Shown: positions 8,123 through 16,728 of the stretch, one piece after another
Layout: every line of letters begins with the position of its first letter
Position numbering within the stretch: position 1 is the first letter of the stretch
Origin: an uncultured SAR86 cluster bacterium
GTDB taxonomy: Bacteria > Pseudomonadota > Gammaproteobacteria > Magnimaribacterales > Magnimaribacteraceae
Direction: 5' to 3'
DNA: 64,000 nucleotides
Assembly: GCA_902537425.1 (NCBI GenBank)
Contig: CACBBD010000001.1
Coordinates: forward strand, 167,790-231,789
Translations under genes and position numbers: made by a program
Notes under the pieces: generated by a model
Databases searched by the model: none
What the model was told of the DNA's origin: nothing
Seen by the model: the letters and a program-made list of their open reading frames with translations, nothing else

Positions 8123-8728
8123 ATGAATTCAAAACTTGTTCTGGTCAGACACGGTCAAAGTGAATGGAATGCAGAAAATCTATTTACAGGTTGGAAAGAT
8201 CCTAAATTAACTGATTTAGGAATTCAGGAGGCAATAAGAGCTGGAGAGCTATTGGAAACTAGAAATCTAAATTTCGATCTTATGTTCACTTCAGATCTAT
8301 TTAGAGCTCAAGAAACCGGTCGCTTGATCCTAGAACAGATAAACCAAAAAGATATAGAAATAATTCAAAATCAATCTCTTAATGAAAGAAATTATGGAGA
8401 CCTATCAGGACTAAATAAAGATGAAGCGAGAGAGAAGTGGGGAGAAGAGCAAGTCCATATTTGGAGACGATCTTTCGATGTCCCTCCGCCAGGCGGAGAG
8501 AGTCTAAAAAATACTGCCGAGAGAGTGCTTCCTTACTTTGAACGCGAAATCATGCCAAAGGTTAAGAAAAGTTTAAATATCTTAGTTGCAGCTCATGGAA
8601 ATTCTTTAAGGGCTTTGGTGATGCATTTAGAGAATATTAGTTCAGAGGAGATTGTGAAATTAGAAATAGCTACTGGCGATCCTTTAATTTATGAATATTC
8701 GAATGGAGACTTTGTTAGGGTTGATTAA
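8123..8728 (+). CDS. gpmA: 2,3-bisphosphoglycerate-dependent phosphoglycerate mutase
   Basis: Glycolytic enzyme interconverting 3- and 2-phosphoglycerate. The phosphohistidine motif [10 protein letters not shown] is at the N-terminus, followed by [14 protein letters not shown], the [20 protein letters not shown] block, [10 protein letters not shown], and the second catalytic histidine in [15 protein letters not shown]. At 201 residues it is shorter than E. coli GpmA (250), like the compact forms in many bacteria, but every catalytic segment is intact. It ends in a 4-bp TTAA overlap with the convergent hisF. Confidence 0.95.
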   Translation: MNSKLVLVRHGQSEWNAENLFTGWKDPKLTDLGIQEAIRAGELLETRNLNFDLMFTSDLFRAQETGRLILEQINQKDIEIIQNQSLNERNYGDLSGLNKDEAREKWGEEQVHIWRRSFDVPPPGGESLKNTAERVLPYFEREIMPKVKKSLNILVAAHGNSLRALVMHLENISSEEIVKLEIATGDPLIYEYSNGDFVRVD

Positions 8729-9492
8729 AACCTAACAGTAATACCGGAAGCCTTCATAGCCTCTTTGGCTTCTTTAATGGAGAACTCTGAAAAATGAAAG
8801 ATACTTGCTGCTAAAACTGCTTCAGCTCCTCCAATTTTTACTCCATCTATTAAATGATCAAGATTTCCCACTCCACCAGAAGCTATAACAGGAATAGATA
8901 TTCCTGAAGAGACTTTAGAAACCAAGTTATTATCGAAACCTTCTTTTGTTCCATCTCTGTCCATACTGGTAAGTAGAATTTCACCTGCTCCATATTCAGT
9001 AACTTGTTCGGTCCACTCTAAAACATCTATACCAGTTCTATTCCTGCCTCCGTAAGTAACAACTTCCCATGTATTATCTTTATCTGTCTTGGCTTTAGCA
9101 TCAACAGCAACAACAATACATTGTGATCCGAATTTATCAGCCGCTTCCTGAACGAAACCAGGATTCTCTACTGCTGAAGTATTTATGCTTACCTTATCTG
9201 CACCAGATCTTAAAAGTTTCTTAATATCTTCTATCTTCCTTACTCCACCTCCAACGGTAAGAGGGATAAAAACCTGGCTCGCTATACTTTCTACAGTCTT
9301 ATAAGTCGTGTCTCTAGTCTCGTGACTGGCAGTAATATCTAACATGGTGATTTCATCAGCTCCTTCGGTATCATATCGTTTTGCAATCTCAACTGGATCA
9401 CCAGCATCACGGATATTTAAGAAATTTACTCCCTTCACTACTCTACCCTTATCTACATCAAGACAAGGGATAATGCGCTTTGCAACTGACAT
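8725..9492 (-). CDS. hisF: Imidazole glycerol phosphate synthase, cyclase subunit HisF
   Basis: TIM-barrel cyclase subunit of IGP synthase, which joins ammonia from HisH to PRFAR to give IGP and AICAR. The N-terminal [17 protein letters not shown] is diagnostic with the catalytic aspartate in CLDV, and further phosphate-binding glycines appear in [12 protein letters not shown] and [11 protein letters not shown]. Length 255 is standard. It is the last gene of hisBHAF, 2 nt after hisA, and its stop overlaps gpmA by 4 bp on the other strand. Confidence 0.97.
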   Translation of the reverse strand: MSVAKRIIPCLDVDKGRVVKGVNFLNIRDAGDPVEIAKRYDTEGADEITMLDITASHETRDTTYKTVESIASQVFIPLTVGGGVRKIEDIKKLLRSGADKVSINTSAVENPGFVQEAADKFGSQCIVVAVDAKAKTDKDNTWEVVTYGGRNRTGIDVLEWTEQVTEYGAGEILLTSMDRDGTKEGFDNNLVSKVSSGISIPVIASGGVGNLDHLIDGVKIGGAEAVLAASIFHFSEFSIKEAKEAMKASGITVRF

Positions 9493-9494
9493 AG

Positions 9495-10217
9495 TTACTT
9501 CCCTAGTACCTCGAGAACATCAGCATAAGTAAAAGCTTTCTCATATAGTGCTCTTCCACATATTACACCTGAGATATTCTTTCTATCTTCAAGTTGGATA
9601 ATATGATCTAGAGAGGAAACACCTCCAGAAGCAATTACAGGAATTTTTGTTCGGTTAGCTAAGTCCGATGTAGCCTCGATATTGGGTCCTATCATCATTC
9701 CATCCTTTGATATATCAGTGAAGATAATAGCTGCGATAGGATCATCCTCAAATTTTTTGACTAACTCGGCAGGAGAGATTCCAGAACCCTTTAGCCAACC
9801 CTGAGTTTTTACAACACCATCAAGGGCGTCAATGCCTAGAACCAAGCGATTTGGATACTTAACGCAAAAGTCTTTTAACATATCGGGCTCTTCAACAGCA
9901 GAAGTGCCCATAATAACCCTCTCGATCCCAGCTTTTAAATATTCCGATGCCGACTCAAAACTTCTAATACCTCCTCCTATTTGTATTCTTTCTTCCGGAA
10001 ACTCTGAAATGATAGAAAATATGATTTCTTGATTCATAGGTTTACCTTCAACAGCACCATCTAAATCAACTATATGTAGAATTTCTGCTCCCTGAGAAAA
10101 CCAAGAGCCAGCTGTTGAGATTGGATCTTCAGAGAATATAGTTTCTTCATCCATTTTCCCTTCTCGCAGCCTAACGCATTTCCCATTTTTTAAGTCTATT
10201 GCTGGAATTACTATCAT
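9495..10217 (-). CDS. hisA: ProFAR isomerase HisA
   Basis: Phosphoribosylformimino-5-aminoimidazole carboxamide ribotide isomerase, the step before IGP synthase. The 240-residue TIM barrel begins [20 protein letters not shown] with the catalytic Asp of PAIDL. It contains [33 protein letters not shown] and [13 protein letters not shown], all HisA signatures. It is a paralogue of the neighbouring HisF. It starts immediately after the hisH stop with no spacer. Confidence 0.97.
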   Translation of the reverse strand: MIVIPAIDLKNGKCVRLREGKMDEETIFSEDPISTAGSWFSQGAEILHIVDLDGAVEGKPMNQEIIFSIISEFPEERIQIGGGIRSFESASEYLKAGIERVIMGTSAVEEPDMLKDFCVKYPNRLVLGIDALDGVVKTQGWLKGSGISPAELVKKFEDDPIAAIIFTDISKDGMMIGPNIEATSDLANRTKIPVIASGGVSSLDHIIQLEDRKNISGVICGRALYEKAFTYADVLEVLGK

Positions 10218-10829
10218 CTAAACACTCCAATCCAAGAAGTTTTTATATAACTGTAATCCTGCGCTTTGGCTCTTTTCAGGATGAAACTGGACAGCAAAAA
10301 TATTATCTTTCGCAAAGGAAGATACAAACTTTTCACCATGAATTGTTTCGGTAAGAGCATCTTTAGATGAAGGACAGCAATAACTGTGAACAAAATAAAA
10401 ATAACTGGAATCCTTAATATTCTTCAGTAGAAAGTGCTCTTTTAGATAATTAACCTGATTCCATCCCATATGAGGAACTTTGATATCTTTATTAGACTGA
10501 ATCTTACATACTTTTCCATTCAACAAGCCCAATCCTTCAACTCCACCATTTTCTTCACTTGATTCTAAAAGCATTTGCATACCTACACAGATAGCGAGAG
10601 TAGGTTTCTTTTTAACCTCTTCAAGCACTGTCTCTTTTAAATCGTTAGAAAAGGCCTCCATGCAATCCTTAATGGCACCCACTCCTGGAAAAACTAATTT
10701 ATCAGAAGTTTTTATTACTTCCTGATCAGAAGTTATGACTATACTTTCTTTCTGCGAGACAGCCTCTAGGGCTTTGCTCACTGAGTGCAGATTACCCATG
10801 CCATAATCGATAACAGCAATTTGTGTCAT
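10218..10829 (-). CDS. hisH: Imidazole glycerol phosphate synthase, glutaminase subunit HisH
   Basis: Class I glutamine amidotransferase that feeds ammonia to HisF. The 203-residue protein starts IAVIDYGMGNLHSVSKAL, carries the oxyanion strand VFPGVGAIKDCM, the nucleophile Cys81 in LAICVGMQMLLESSEE, and the His-Glu pair in FAVQFHPEKSQ near the C-terminus. It lies between hisB (11 nt upstream) and hisA (abutting), the usual gammaproteobacterial order. Confidence 0.97.
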   Translation of the reverse strand: MTQIAVIDYGMGNLHSVSKALEAVSQKESIVITSDQEVIKTSDKLVFPGVGAIKDCMEAFSNDLKETVLEEVKKKPTLAICVGMQMLLESSEENGGVEGLGLLNGKVCKIQSNKDIKVPHMGWNQVNYLKEHFLLKNIKDSSYFYFVHSYCCPSSKDALTETIHGEKFVSSFAKDNIFAVQFHPEKSQSAGLQLYKNFLDWSV

Positions 10830-10840
10830 CTATTAAAGTC

Positions 10841-11428
10841 CTACAAAGCTCCTTTTGTTGAAGGGATAATATCGGCCTGTTTTGAATCTATTTCCAGAGC
10901 CATCCTTAATGCTCTTCCAAAAGCTTTAAAAATGGTTTCAATTTGGTGATGAGTGTTTTCACCATAGAAGTTCTCAATGTGAAGAGTCATAAATGCGTGA
11001 TTACTGAGTGATTGAAAGAAGTGTTCAAACATGTTGACATCAATACCGCCAACCTCTTCTTTGACAAAATCGACTTTCATGAATAATCCAGGTCTTCCAG
11101 AAAAATCTAATACCACTCTTGAAAGAGCTTCATCTAGTGGGATATAAGACTGACCATATCTTCTTATGCCCTTCTTATCTCCTATTGCTTTATTAAAAGC
11201 TTCTCCTAATGAAATACCTATATCTTCGATGGTGTGGTGATCATCAATATGTAAATCGCCCTTAGCTTTAATACTAAGATCAATCATTCCATGTCTGCCA
11301 ATCTGATCAAGCATATGCTCAAGAAAAGGTAATCCGGTGTCAAACTCTGTTTTACCTGTACCGTCTAGATTTAGCTTAATAGCTATCTGGGTCTCCGAAG
11401 TATCTCTATTTACAACTACCTTTCTCAT
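10841..11428 (-). CDS. hisB: Imidazoleglycerol-phosphate dehydratase (monofunctional HisB)
   Basis: Manganese enzyme that dehydrates IGP to imidazole acetol phosphate. The 195-residue protein contains the metal-binding motifs [45 protein letters not shown] and [17 protein letters not shown]. It is the dehydratase alone, without the histidinol-phosphatase domain of enterobacterial HisB. I use the ATG at 11428. A TTG four codons earlier (11440) would lie almost at the predicted transcription start and has no ribosome-binding site. It is the first gene of hisBHAF. Confidence 0.96.
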   Translation of the reverse strand: MRKVVVNRDTSETQIAIKLNLDGTGKTEFDTGLPFLEHMLDQIGRHGMIDLSIKAKGDLHIDDHHTIEDIGISLGEAFNKAIGDKKGIRRYGQSYIPLDEALSRVVLDFSGRPGLFMKVDFVKEEVGGIDVNMFEHFFQSLSNHAFMTLHIENFYGENTHHQIETIFKAFGRALRMALEIDSKQADIIPSTKGAL

Positions 11429-11451
11429 AATAAATTCCAATAAGGGCGCGC

Positions 11452-11457
11452 ATTATA
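11452..11457 (-). promoter_or_regulatory. -10 element of the hisBHAF promoter
   Basis: On the minus strand a perfect TATAAT (plus-strand ATTATA, 11452-11457) is followed by a GC-rich start region GCGCGCCC. Initiation would occur near 11445, leaving a leader of about 17 nt before the hisB ATG. The -35 region is weak, and there is no room for a histidine leader peptide. Confidence 0.5.
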
Positions 11458-11507
11458 TCTAATATGTTCAAGTTCTTCATTACTAGTACAATTAAGGTAA
11501 TTTTTTT

Positions 11508-12560
11508 ATGTCTGAACTAAGTAAAAAACTGATCAAATGGCACAAGAAATCTGGTCGTAAAGATTTGCCTTGGCAGATTCAAACTAATCCTTATAAAGTT
11601 TGGATATCTGAAGTCATGCTTCAGCAGACTCAAGTACAAACGGTAACACCTTATTACCAAAGATTTATAGATAGGTTCCCTGATATTAATTCACTTGCCG
11701 AATCCAATGAAAATGAAGTTTTAAGTTACTGGTCCGGGTTGGGTTATTACTCAAGGGGAAGGAATTTACTCAAGACTGCAAAGATTCTTCAAGATAATTT
11801 CAATTCCATAATGCCTCAATGTTCAGAAAAATTAGAATCATTGCCTGGAATAGGAAAATCGACTGCTGGGGCCATTCTTTCATTAGGCTTCAAACTAAAA
11901 GCTCCTATTCTAGATGGAAATGCAAAGCGACTATTAGTCAGGTATTTTAAAGTGGAGGAACCTATTGATTCTACTCAGACAGTTAAGAATCTTTGGGAAA
12001 TTGCCACTGAGAATTTGCCTCTTAAAGAATGCGATATTTATACACAGGCAATTATGGATGTGGGCTCCTTGATTTGTAAAAGAAAGGGTCCTGACTGTGA
12101 AAATTGTCCATTAAATAAAACTTGCCTCTCATTCAAAGCAGGTATTCAAGATTTACTGCCTCTGAAATATCCTACAAAAAACAAACCAAGCAAACAGCTC
12201 TTTTGGCTTCTTTTGCAAAATAAAGAAGGTGAAATTCTCTTGGAAAATAGAACCTCAAAGGGTGTATGGAAAGGTTTATGGACCTTTTTAAGTTTTGAAG
12301 AAATAGAATCAAGAGAAGAGTTTATTAAAACACTCCCGAAAGGGTATGAATTTATAGAACAAGATTTAAAGCTCAAACACACCTTCACTCACTATAAATT
12401 AGATATAAATACTAGTTTAGTAAGATTAAATGAAGATTTTCAAAACCTAGATAACAATAAAGTATGGTTTAATAACAAACAATTATCAGAGATTGGCCTG
12501 CCAATGCCTGTAACCAAAATTTTAAAAGATCATATTAAGGATGCGCAAAGTTTTTTGTAG
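11508..12560 (+). CDS. mutY: A/G-specific adenine DNA glycosylase MutY
   Basis: Repair enzyme that removes adenine mispaired with 8-oxoguanine. The HhH-GPD core has the catalytic Glu35 in WISEVMLQQTQVQTV, the hairpin LESLPGIGKSTAGAIL (about 109-124) and catalytic Asp136 in ILDGNAKRLL. The iron-sulfur ligands follow in C-x6-C-x2-C-x5-C spacing (CKRKGPDCENCPLNKTC). A C-terminal MutT-like domain recognising 8-oxoG completes the 350 residues. An AAGGTAA ribosome-binding site precedes the ATG. The stop overlaps yggX by 20 nt, the conserved gammaproteobacterial pair. Confidence 0.97.
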   Translation: MSELSKKLIKWHKKSGRKDLPWQIQTNPYKVWISEVMLQQTQVQTVTPYYQRFIDRFPDINSLAESNENEVLSYWSGLGYYSRGRNLLKTAKILQDNFNSIMPQCSEKLESLPGIGKSTAGAILSLGFKLKAPILDGNAKRLLVRYFKVEEPIDSTQTVKNLWEIATENLPLKECDIYTQAIMDVGSLICKRKGPDCENCPLNKTCLSFKAGIQDLLPLKYPTKNKPSKQLFWLLLQNKEGEILLENRTSKGVWKGLWTFLSFEEIESREEFIKTLPKGYEFIEQDLKLKHTFTHYKLDINTSLVRLNEDFQNLDNNKVWFNNKQLSEIGLPMPVTKILKDHIKDAQSFL

Positions 12561-12807
12561 AAAATACGGTGAAGAGTTAGAAGGCTTGGATAAACCTCCC
12601 TATCCAGGACAAAAAGGTGAAGATATATTTGATAATGTGTCAAAAAAAGCTTGGGAGGAATGGTTGGAACATCAAAAAATGCTCATTAATGAAGGTCAAA
12701 TAAACCTCGCAGATAGAGACTCTCGAAAATGGTTAAATGAGCAAATGGATCTTTTTCTATCTGGAGAAGATTACGCAAAACCAACGGGTTTCAAACCAGT
12801 TGAGTAA
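12541..12807 (+). CDS. yggX: Probable Fe(2+)-trafficking protein YggX
   Basis: Small protein that protects iron-sulfur clusters from oxidative damage. The 88 residues match YggX throughout: the N-terminal RKVFCRKYGEELEGLD with the conserved cysteine, PPYPGQKGEDIFDNVSKKAW, WLEHQKMLINE, and the C-terminal PTGFKPVE. The family is almost restricted to gammaproteobacteria and close relatives. It overlaps mutY by 20 nt, which fits co-expression with that iron-sulfur repair enzyme. Confidence 0.97.
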   Translation: MRKVFCRKYGEELEGLDKPPYPGQKGEDIFDNVSKKAWEEWLEHQKMLINEGQINLADRDSRKWLNEQMDLFLSGEDYAKPTGFKPVE

Positions 12808-12857
12808 AACTTACTTCTTTAGAGCCAATTAATTGTATACAATCGCAAATCTCAAAT

Positions 12858-12933
12858 GCCCAGATAGCTCAGTCGGTAGAGCAAAGGACTGAAAATCCTT
12901 GTGTCGGTGGTTCGATTCCACCTCTGGGCACCA
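12858..12933 (+). tRNA. tRNA-Phe (GAA anticodon)
   Basis: A 76-nt cloverleaf with encoded CCA. The acceptor stem GCCCAGA pairs with TCTGGGC. The D-arm has AGCTCAGTCGGTAGAGC, the anticodon loop reads CTGAAAA with anticodon GAA, and the T-arm contains GGTTCGATTCC. It lies 50 nt after yggX. The following 360 bp contain no convincing gene and may be the scar of an integration at this tRNA. Confidence 0.98.
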
Positions 12934-13157
12934 CTTCCCAAGCATGTTTCAGCTTTCTAGTGTATTAGCCAAATTAGAAAAGTAATCACTACGTAATCAT
13001 AAACATATCAAAAGCTTTCGCATTCGATAAATCTGTTCGGGTTAGTTTCATCTCCTCTTTGACGGGCACGCATGAGCCATGCCACATACCGGGGTAGTAT
13101 ATGAACTGCTCAAACATTTTTAGCCAAAAAGGTTTGTAAAGTAGTAGAGTAAGAATC
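12934..13157 (-). other. Gene-poor stretch after tRNA-Phe with possible integrase remnant
   Basis: About 360 bp between tRNA-Phe and the gene ending at 13295 has no recognisable intact protein. On the minus strand an ATG at 13051 begins MKLTRTDLSNAKAFD and stops at 12989. This looks like the first residues of P4-type integrases (DUF4102 start, MKLTDTxIxNAK), broken almost at once. GC content around 13040-13100 is locally higher than the surroundings. No repeat of the tRNA 3' end was seen downstream. Remnant status is a guess from a very short match. Confidence 0.25.
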
Positions 13158-13298
13158 ATGTCTAATTTACCTGACCCAAGAGAACTAGTACTAAACAAAG
13201 ACACTACTGTTTCCAATGGGATTAAAGGACACCAACACCGGGAAAAGAATCAATTAAAGAGAAAGTATTTCCAGATACAAGATTTAGAGGTCTTTTAA
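13158..13298 (+). CDS. Possible 46-aa hypothetical protein
   Basis: An ATG at 13158 opens 46 codons (MSNLPDPRELVLNKD...), hydrophilic and basic towards the end, with no family I recognise. The upstream TAGAGTAAG is a poor ribosome-binding site. Its stop overlaps the stop of the minus-strand gene by 4 bp, the overlap style seen at several convergent pairs here, which is mild support. It could equally be chance within the post-tRNA region. Confidence 0.3.
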   Translation: MSNLPDPRELVLNKDTTVSNGIKGHQHREKNQLKRKYFQIQDLEVF

Positions 13299-13858
13299 TT
13301 TTTTAGTTTATCCTCTTTATTGTTGGAAGCTCTTTCATCTCTTGCTTTAGATTTTGCTACTTCTTCTTTAATAAAGTCTCTTTCTCTTTGAACAGCTAAT
13401 TCTCTATCAGAGATTCCTTTTTTACTATCTACAAATTTTTCTAACTCATCTATTGAAGAAAAAACTGTTCTAACGCCATACACATCTCTAATGTCCCATT
13501 TTCCAGACCTTATTTTTACTTTAAAACCTTTTTCTTTAAGAAAAAAAACAGCTTTACGACTTCTTTCTTCCTTTTCATTTAGGAATTCATTGAATTGTCT
13601 TTCTTCCTCTGCACTTTGCTTTTCTAACTCTTCTCTTTCTGCAGCTAAAATTATTTCAGTCTCATCTTTCATAGATTGAACTCTGAGCTTTATATATTTC
13701 GATTTTGCTTTTTCTTCAGAGCCATCACTATCTGCCAATGCTTTTGCCCACAAACCATCTCTGATAATGTTTTCATTTAATTCTCTTAACACTTCCTGAT
13801 AAAGTTTTTCTTCAAGAAGTCTTGATTTAGCGAGCTTCGCTTTAAATTTTTCGAACAT
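13295..13858 (-). CDS. Hypothetical charged coiled-coil protein
   Basis: 187 residues, extremely rich in Lys, Glu and Arg, with no signal peptide or membrane segment. Residues 1-60 (MFEKFKAKLAKSRLLEEKLY..., EGLWAKAL-like REGLWAKAL replaced by IRDGLWAKAL) are followed by a long predicted coiled coil over about 60-105, a short mixed segment near 106-135 (FFLKEKGFKVKI, DVYGVRTVF) and another charged helix. I recognise the N-terminal pattern from small uncharacterised proteobacterial proteins but know no function. The start at 13858 is the only sensible one and is divergent from the next gene with a 20-bp gap. Confidence 0.7.
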   Translation of the reverse strand: MFEKFKAKLAKSRLLEEKLYQEVLRELNENIIRDGLWAKALADSDGSEEKAKSKYIKLRVQSMKDETEIILAAEREELEKQSAEEERQFNEFLNEKEERSRKAVFFLKEKGFKVKIRSGKWDIRDVYGVRTVFSSIDELEKFVDSKKGISDRELAVQRERDFIKEEVAKSKARDERASNNKEDKLKN

Positions 13859-13878
13859 ATATAGATTATAATCAAAGT

Positions 13879-14310
13879 ATGAGGAAACTAATATTAATTG
13901 GAAGTCTAGTACTCACAGCTTACACTTGGGCTGAAGTTTACGAAAATGAAATAATTTTTTATCAAGAATTTAGCCCGCTTAAAAATGAGCAAGAAATTGC
14001 TAAGTTTGCTGAATACTATCAGAGCATAGTCGATAAAAATGAGCCAGACACTCTCGGATGGAAGTTTTTTAAAGCAGACGACAAAGTCGTAGAAATACTA
14101 AGATGGAAAGATTCACAAGCAATAGTGAGACATCTAGAAAATGTTTCTGAAGGTGGGATCTTTGAAAACGATTTTAAATCTTTTAATGAACACTTTGCTA
14201 TCGAAAGCATAAAAGTATACGGAAATGTAGATGCTGATGTTAAAAAAATGCTTATGGATTTTGGACTGCCTTTTGAATTCTATCCACTAATTGCTGGATA
14301 TAGCAGATAA
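13879..14310 (+). CDS. Exported hypothetical protein, possibly monooxygenase-like (ABM) fold
   Basis: 143 residues with a cleavable signal peptide (MRKLILIGSLVLTAYTWAEV, cleavage after about residue 18), so probably periplasmic. The mature part has the pattern of a dimeric alpha-beta barrel: strand FYQEFSPL, helix KFAEYYQSIVDKNE, strand TLGWKFFKAD, strand EILRWKDSQAIVRHLENV. The last resembles the ERWKDxEALxxHL block of antibiotic-biosynthesis-monooxygenase-like proteins. No cofactor residues can be assigned. The identification is by pattern only. Confidence 0.65.
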   Translation: MRKLILIGSLVLTAYTWAEVYENEIIFYQEFSPLKNEQEIAKFAEYYQSIVDKNEPDTLGWKFFKADDKVVEILRWKDSQAIVRHLENVSEGGIFENDFKSFNEHFAIESIKVYGNVDADVKKMLMDFGLPFEFYPLIAGYSR

Positions 14311-14342
14311 ATGAAACACCTAACCACGTACTGAAATTTGAT

Positions 14343-14537
14343 ATGTATTATCCCGCTTTAATTGTTTTTGTTATAACCCTAATCCCCCTATTTTTCACAA
14401 AGTTCCTTTTTCTTGCTGAATGGGAAAGACCTAAAGATTTAAATGGTTTAGATGCTAGAGTGATTATCTTCTGGGGCTATGTGTTTGGCATGGTTCTACC
14501 AATAGGTCTTGTAGCGTTTAGAGGTTATATTATTTAG
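14343..14537 (+). CDS. Small two-helix membrane protein, unknown
   Basis: 64 residues with two hydrophobic helices (about 4-22 and 44-62) separated by a polar loop WERPKDLNGLDARV. No family recognised. It lies 32 nt after the exported protein, on the same strand, and is the first of three very small membrane ORFs in a row. Confidence 0.55.
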   Translation: MYYPALIVFVITLIPLFFTKFLFLAEWERPKDLNGLDARVIIFWGYVFGMVLPIGLVAFRGYII

Positions 14538-14541
14538 AAGT

Positions 14542-14613
14542 ATGAAAGCTCCATTGATATTTTTATTATGCGTAGTGATATTTGTAATCTCTATGGTGTG
14601 GCTTTCTGCTTAA
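14542..14613 (+). CDS. Possible 23-aa membrane miniprotein
   Basis: An ATG at 14542, four nt after the preceding stop and preceded by TAGAAG, encodes 23 residues that are almost entirely one hydrophobic helix (LIFLLCVVIFVISMVWL). Single-helix proteins of this size exist in bacteria, and the tight spacing suggests coupling, but an ORF this short can easily occur by chance. Confidence 0.3.
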   Translation: MKAPLIFLLCVVIFVISMVWLSA

Positions 14614-14668
14614 TTGTTATGAAAGACCTAGAACTAGAACTCCAAACTCTCCTATAATTAGTGAATAA

Positions 14669-14872
14669 ATGTTTATTAAAACTATATCTTTTTTACTTTT
14701 CTTTTTTTGTACCTTCTTTTTACTGATAGGTGTTTATTTAATAAGCGTCTCATTGACGAATTTCCAAGGAGAACTGCTAATAGTAAATCTCTTATCTTCT
14801 TTGATGTGTTTTGCAATTTCTGGAGCTTTATATCTTCTTAGAAAAAAATTAAATGAAAAAAATATTGATTAG
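14669..14872 (+). CDS. Small two-helix membrane protein, unknown
   Basis: 67 residues with two transmembrane helices (about 5-28 and 37-57) and a basic tail RKKLNEKN, suggesting both ends face the cytoplasm. No family recognised. It overlaps or abuts the following hydrolase, depending on which of two starts that gene uses. Confidence 0.5.
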   Translation: MFIKTISFLLFFFCTFFLLIGVYLISVSLTNFQGELLIVNLLSSLMCFAISGALYLLRKKLNEKNID

Positions 14873-14888
14873 TTATTTCAATATCCAA

Positions 14889-15770
14889 ATGAAAAAATTC
14901 CTAGTCTTATACCTCATTTCGTTCGCTTCTCTGAATGTTTATTCAAACTACACATTAGATCAAGAAACGACAATTGCAGAGATCAATGGAATCTCGCTTG
15001 CCTACAAAAGTATTGGTATGGAGGAAGATCCACCTGTATTAATGGTAATGGGCCTACTGGCATCACATAAAGTTTGGGGAGAAACCATTGTCAATGGGCT
15101 TGTCGATTCTGGGTACAGGGTTATCCTCTTCGACAATAGAGATACAGGGGATAGTGAGAAGTTAGATAGGCTAGGAAGACCTAATCTTTATTGGAAGTAC
15201 TTTCTTTATTCCTTGGGTATTGGTTTCAATGCGCCATATACACTTGAAGATATGGCATATGATGGTGTTGCACTACTAGACCACTTGGATATTGAAGAGG
15301 CTCATATAATTGGAGCTTCTATGGGGGGCATGATAGCTCAAATAATAGCCTCTAAATTTCCAGATAAGACGACCAGCTTAGTATCACTTATGTCGTCTCC
15401 AAGAATTCCGAAGACCTCTGAGATTTCGCAAGGAAATCAAGAAAATCTCAGAAATATGGAAAATGTTGATACAGAAGGAGCGCGAGAATATGGCTTTTAT
15501 CCGAGAGCAATGCCAAGGCAATTGACTGCAATTTTTAAAGCTGGAGATAGATCTGATATTGTAAGAGATATCACTGTACCAACGCTGGTGCTTCATGGAG
15601 AAGATGATGCACTAGTACCCGTAAGCTATGGAAGGCTTACCGCAGAACTGATTAAGAATTCAAAATTTAAAGTTTACAAAGATATGGGTCATAATTTACC
15701 CAAAGAAGTTATACCTATTTTGATCGAGGATATTGTAAATTTTTATAAAAAAGTAGATGAAGTTCTTTAA
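14889..15770 (+). CDS. Exported alpha/beta-hydrolase
   Basis: Serine hydrolase of the alpha/beta fold, probably periplasmic. From the ATG at 14889 the protein starts with a signal peptide (MKKFLVLYLISFASLNVYS). It carries the nucleophile elbow GASMGG (Ser about 144), the acid residue in LHGEDDALVPV and the histidine in MGHNLP. The order matches carboxylesterase/haloalkane-dehalogenase-like enzymes of about 290 residues. An in-frame ATG at 14853 adds 12 residues and overlaps the previous ORF; the shorter form gives the cleaner signal peptide. The substrate cannot be read from sequence. The next gene overlaps by 14 nt. Confidence 0.85.
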   Translation: MKKFLVLYLISFASLNVYSNYTLDQETTIAEINGISLAYKSIGMEEDPPVLMVMGLLASHKVWGETIVNGLVDSGYRVILFDNRDTGDSEKLDRLGRPNLYWKYFLYSLGIGFNAPYTLEDMAYDGVALLDHLDIEEAHIIGASMGGMIAQIIASKFPDKTTSLVSLMSSPRIPKTSEISQGNQENLRNMENVDTEGAREYGFYPRAMPRQLTAIFKAGDRSDIVRDITVPTLVLHGEDDALVPVSYGRLTAELIKNSKFKVYKDMGHNLPKEVIPILIEDIVNFYKKVDEVL

Positions 15771-16719
15771 TAAAGAAAATAAATTATATCCACCAATCGA
15801 ACCTTATGATTCTGGCTATATAAAGCAAGGAATTCATGAAATTTATTATGAACAATGTGGGAATCCCAAAGGTAAACCTGCAGTATTCCTTCATGGTGGG
15901 CCTGGTGGTGGTGCTGGAAGCTTTTCTAGAAGATTTTTTAATCCTAAGAAATATCGCATAGTTCTTTTCGATCAGAGAGGATGTGGAAAAAGCAAACCCC
16001 ACACTTGTCTTGAAAATAATACTACTTGGCACCTAGTTGAAGACATTGAGTCAATAAGAAAAAAATTAAGCATAGATAAATGGCTTGTTTTTGGTGGTTC
16101 TTGGGGTAGTACTCTCGCATTGGCTTATGCACAGAGTCATCCTCAAAACGTAACAGAGCTTGTTTTAAGGGGTATCTTTATGTTGAGACATAAAGAAATC
16201 CAATGGTTCTATCAATATGGAGCAAGCGAATTATATCCGGAAGCATGGCAGGGATTTTTGAACGAAATTCCAAAAGAAAAGAGAGGCGATTTGGTTGATG
16301 CCTATAGGGAAATCTTTAATGGAGATGATGAAGAAAAAAAATTATCAGCTGCAAAAGCCTGGTCTAAATGGGAGGCATCTACTAGTTTTATTAATCATAA
16401 TCCCGAAGCTGTAAAAGATTCTGTGGACAGCAAATTTGCATTAGCTTTTGCTCTTATTGAAAACCATTACTTTGTGAATAATGGTTTCTTGGAAAATGAA
16501 AATCAACTTCTCGATAATATTGATAAAATCAGAGACATCCCTGCTGTAATAATTCAAGGAAGATACGATGTAGTATGCCCTCCTACGACTGCTTATGAGC
16601 TACATTCGAGATGGCCAGAATCTGAACTAAAAATAGCTCCTTTTTCAGGTCATTCTGCATTCGAAAAGGAAATAACACACCTACTAATAGAAACAACAGA
16701 CAGATTTTCCAAAACCTAA
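15757..16719 (+). CDS. pip: Proline iminopeptidase
   Basis: Serine peptidase of family S33 that releases N-terminal proline from peptides. The 320-residue cytosolic protein has the oxyanion motif LHGGPGGGAG (45-54), FDQRGCGKSKPH, the nucleophile Ser115 in GGSWGSTLAL, a helical cap, and the acid/base residues in GRYDVVCPP and SGHSAFE. No signal peptide. It overlaps the preceding hydrolase by 14 nt, so the two are probably co-translated, and is 9 nt before the next alpha/beta protein. Confidence 0.93.
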   Translation: MKFFNKENKLYPPIEPYDSGYIKQGIHEIYYEQCGNPKGKPAVFLHGGPGGGAGSFSRRFFNPKKYRIVLFDQRGCGKSKPHTCLENNTTWHLVEDIESIRKKLSIDKWLVFGGSWGSTLALAYAQSHPQNVTELVLRGIFMLRHKEIQWFYQYGASELYPEAWQGFLNEIPKEKRGDLVDAYREIFNGDDEEKKLSAAKAWSKWEASTSFINHNPEAVKDSVDSKFALAFALIENHYFVNNGFLENENQLLDNIDKIRDIPAVIIQGRYDVVCPPTTAYELHSRWPESELKIAPFSGHSAFEKEITHLLIETTDRFSKT

Positions 16720-16728
16720 TAATCAAAA

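Noticed and set aside
12989..13216. 75-codon minus-strand ORF after tRNA-Phe as an intact gene
   Set aside because: No consistent family match along its length, no good ribosome-binding site, and only a 15-residue part looks protein-like; treated as a possible remnant.
14853..14888. ATG at 14853 as start of the exported hydrolase
   Set aside because: It adds 12 residues before an otherwise perfect signal peptide and overlaps the preceding ORF; possible but less likely than 14889.
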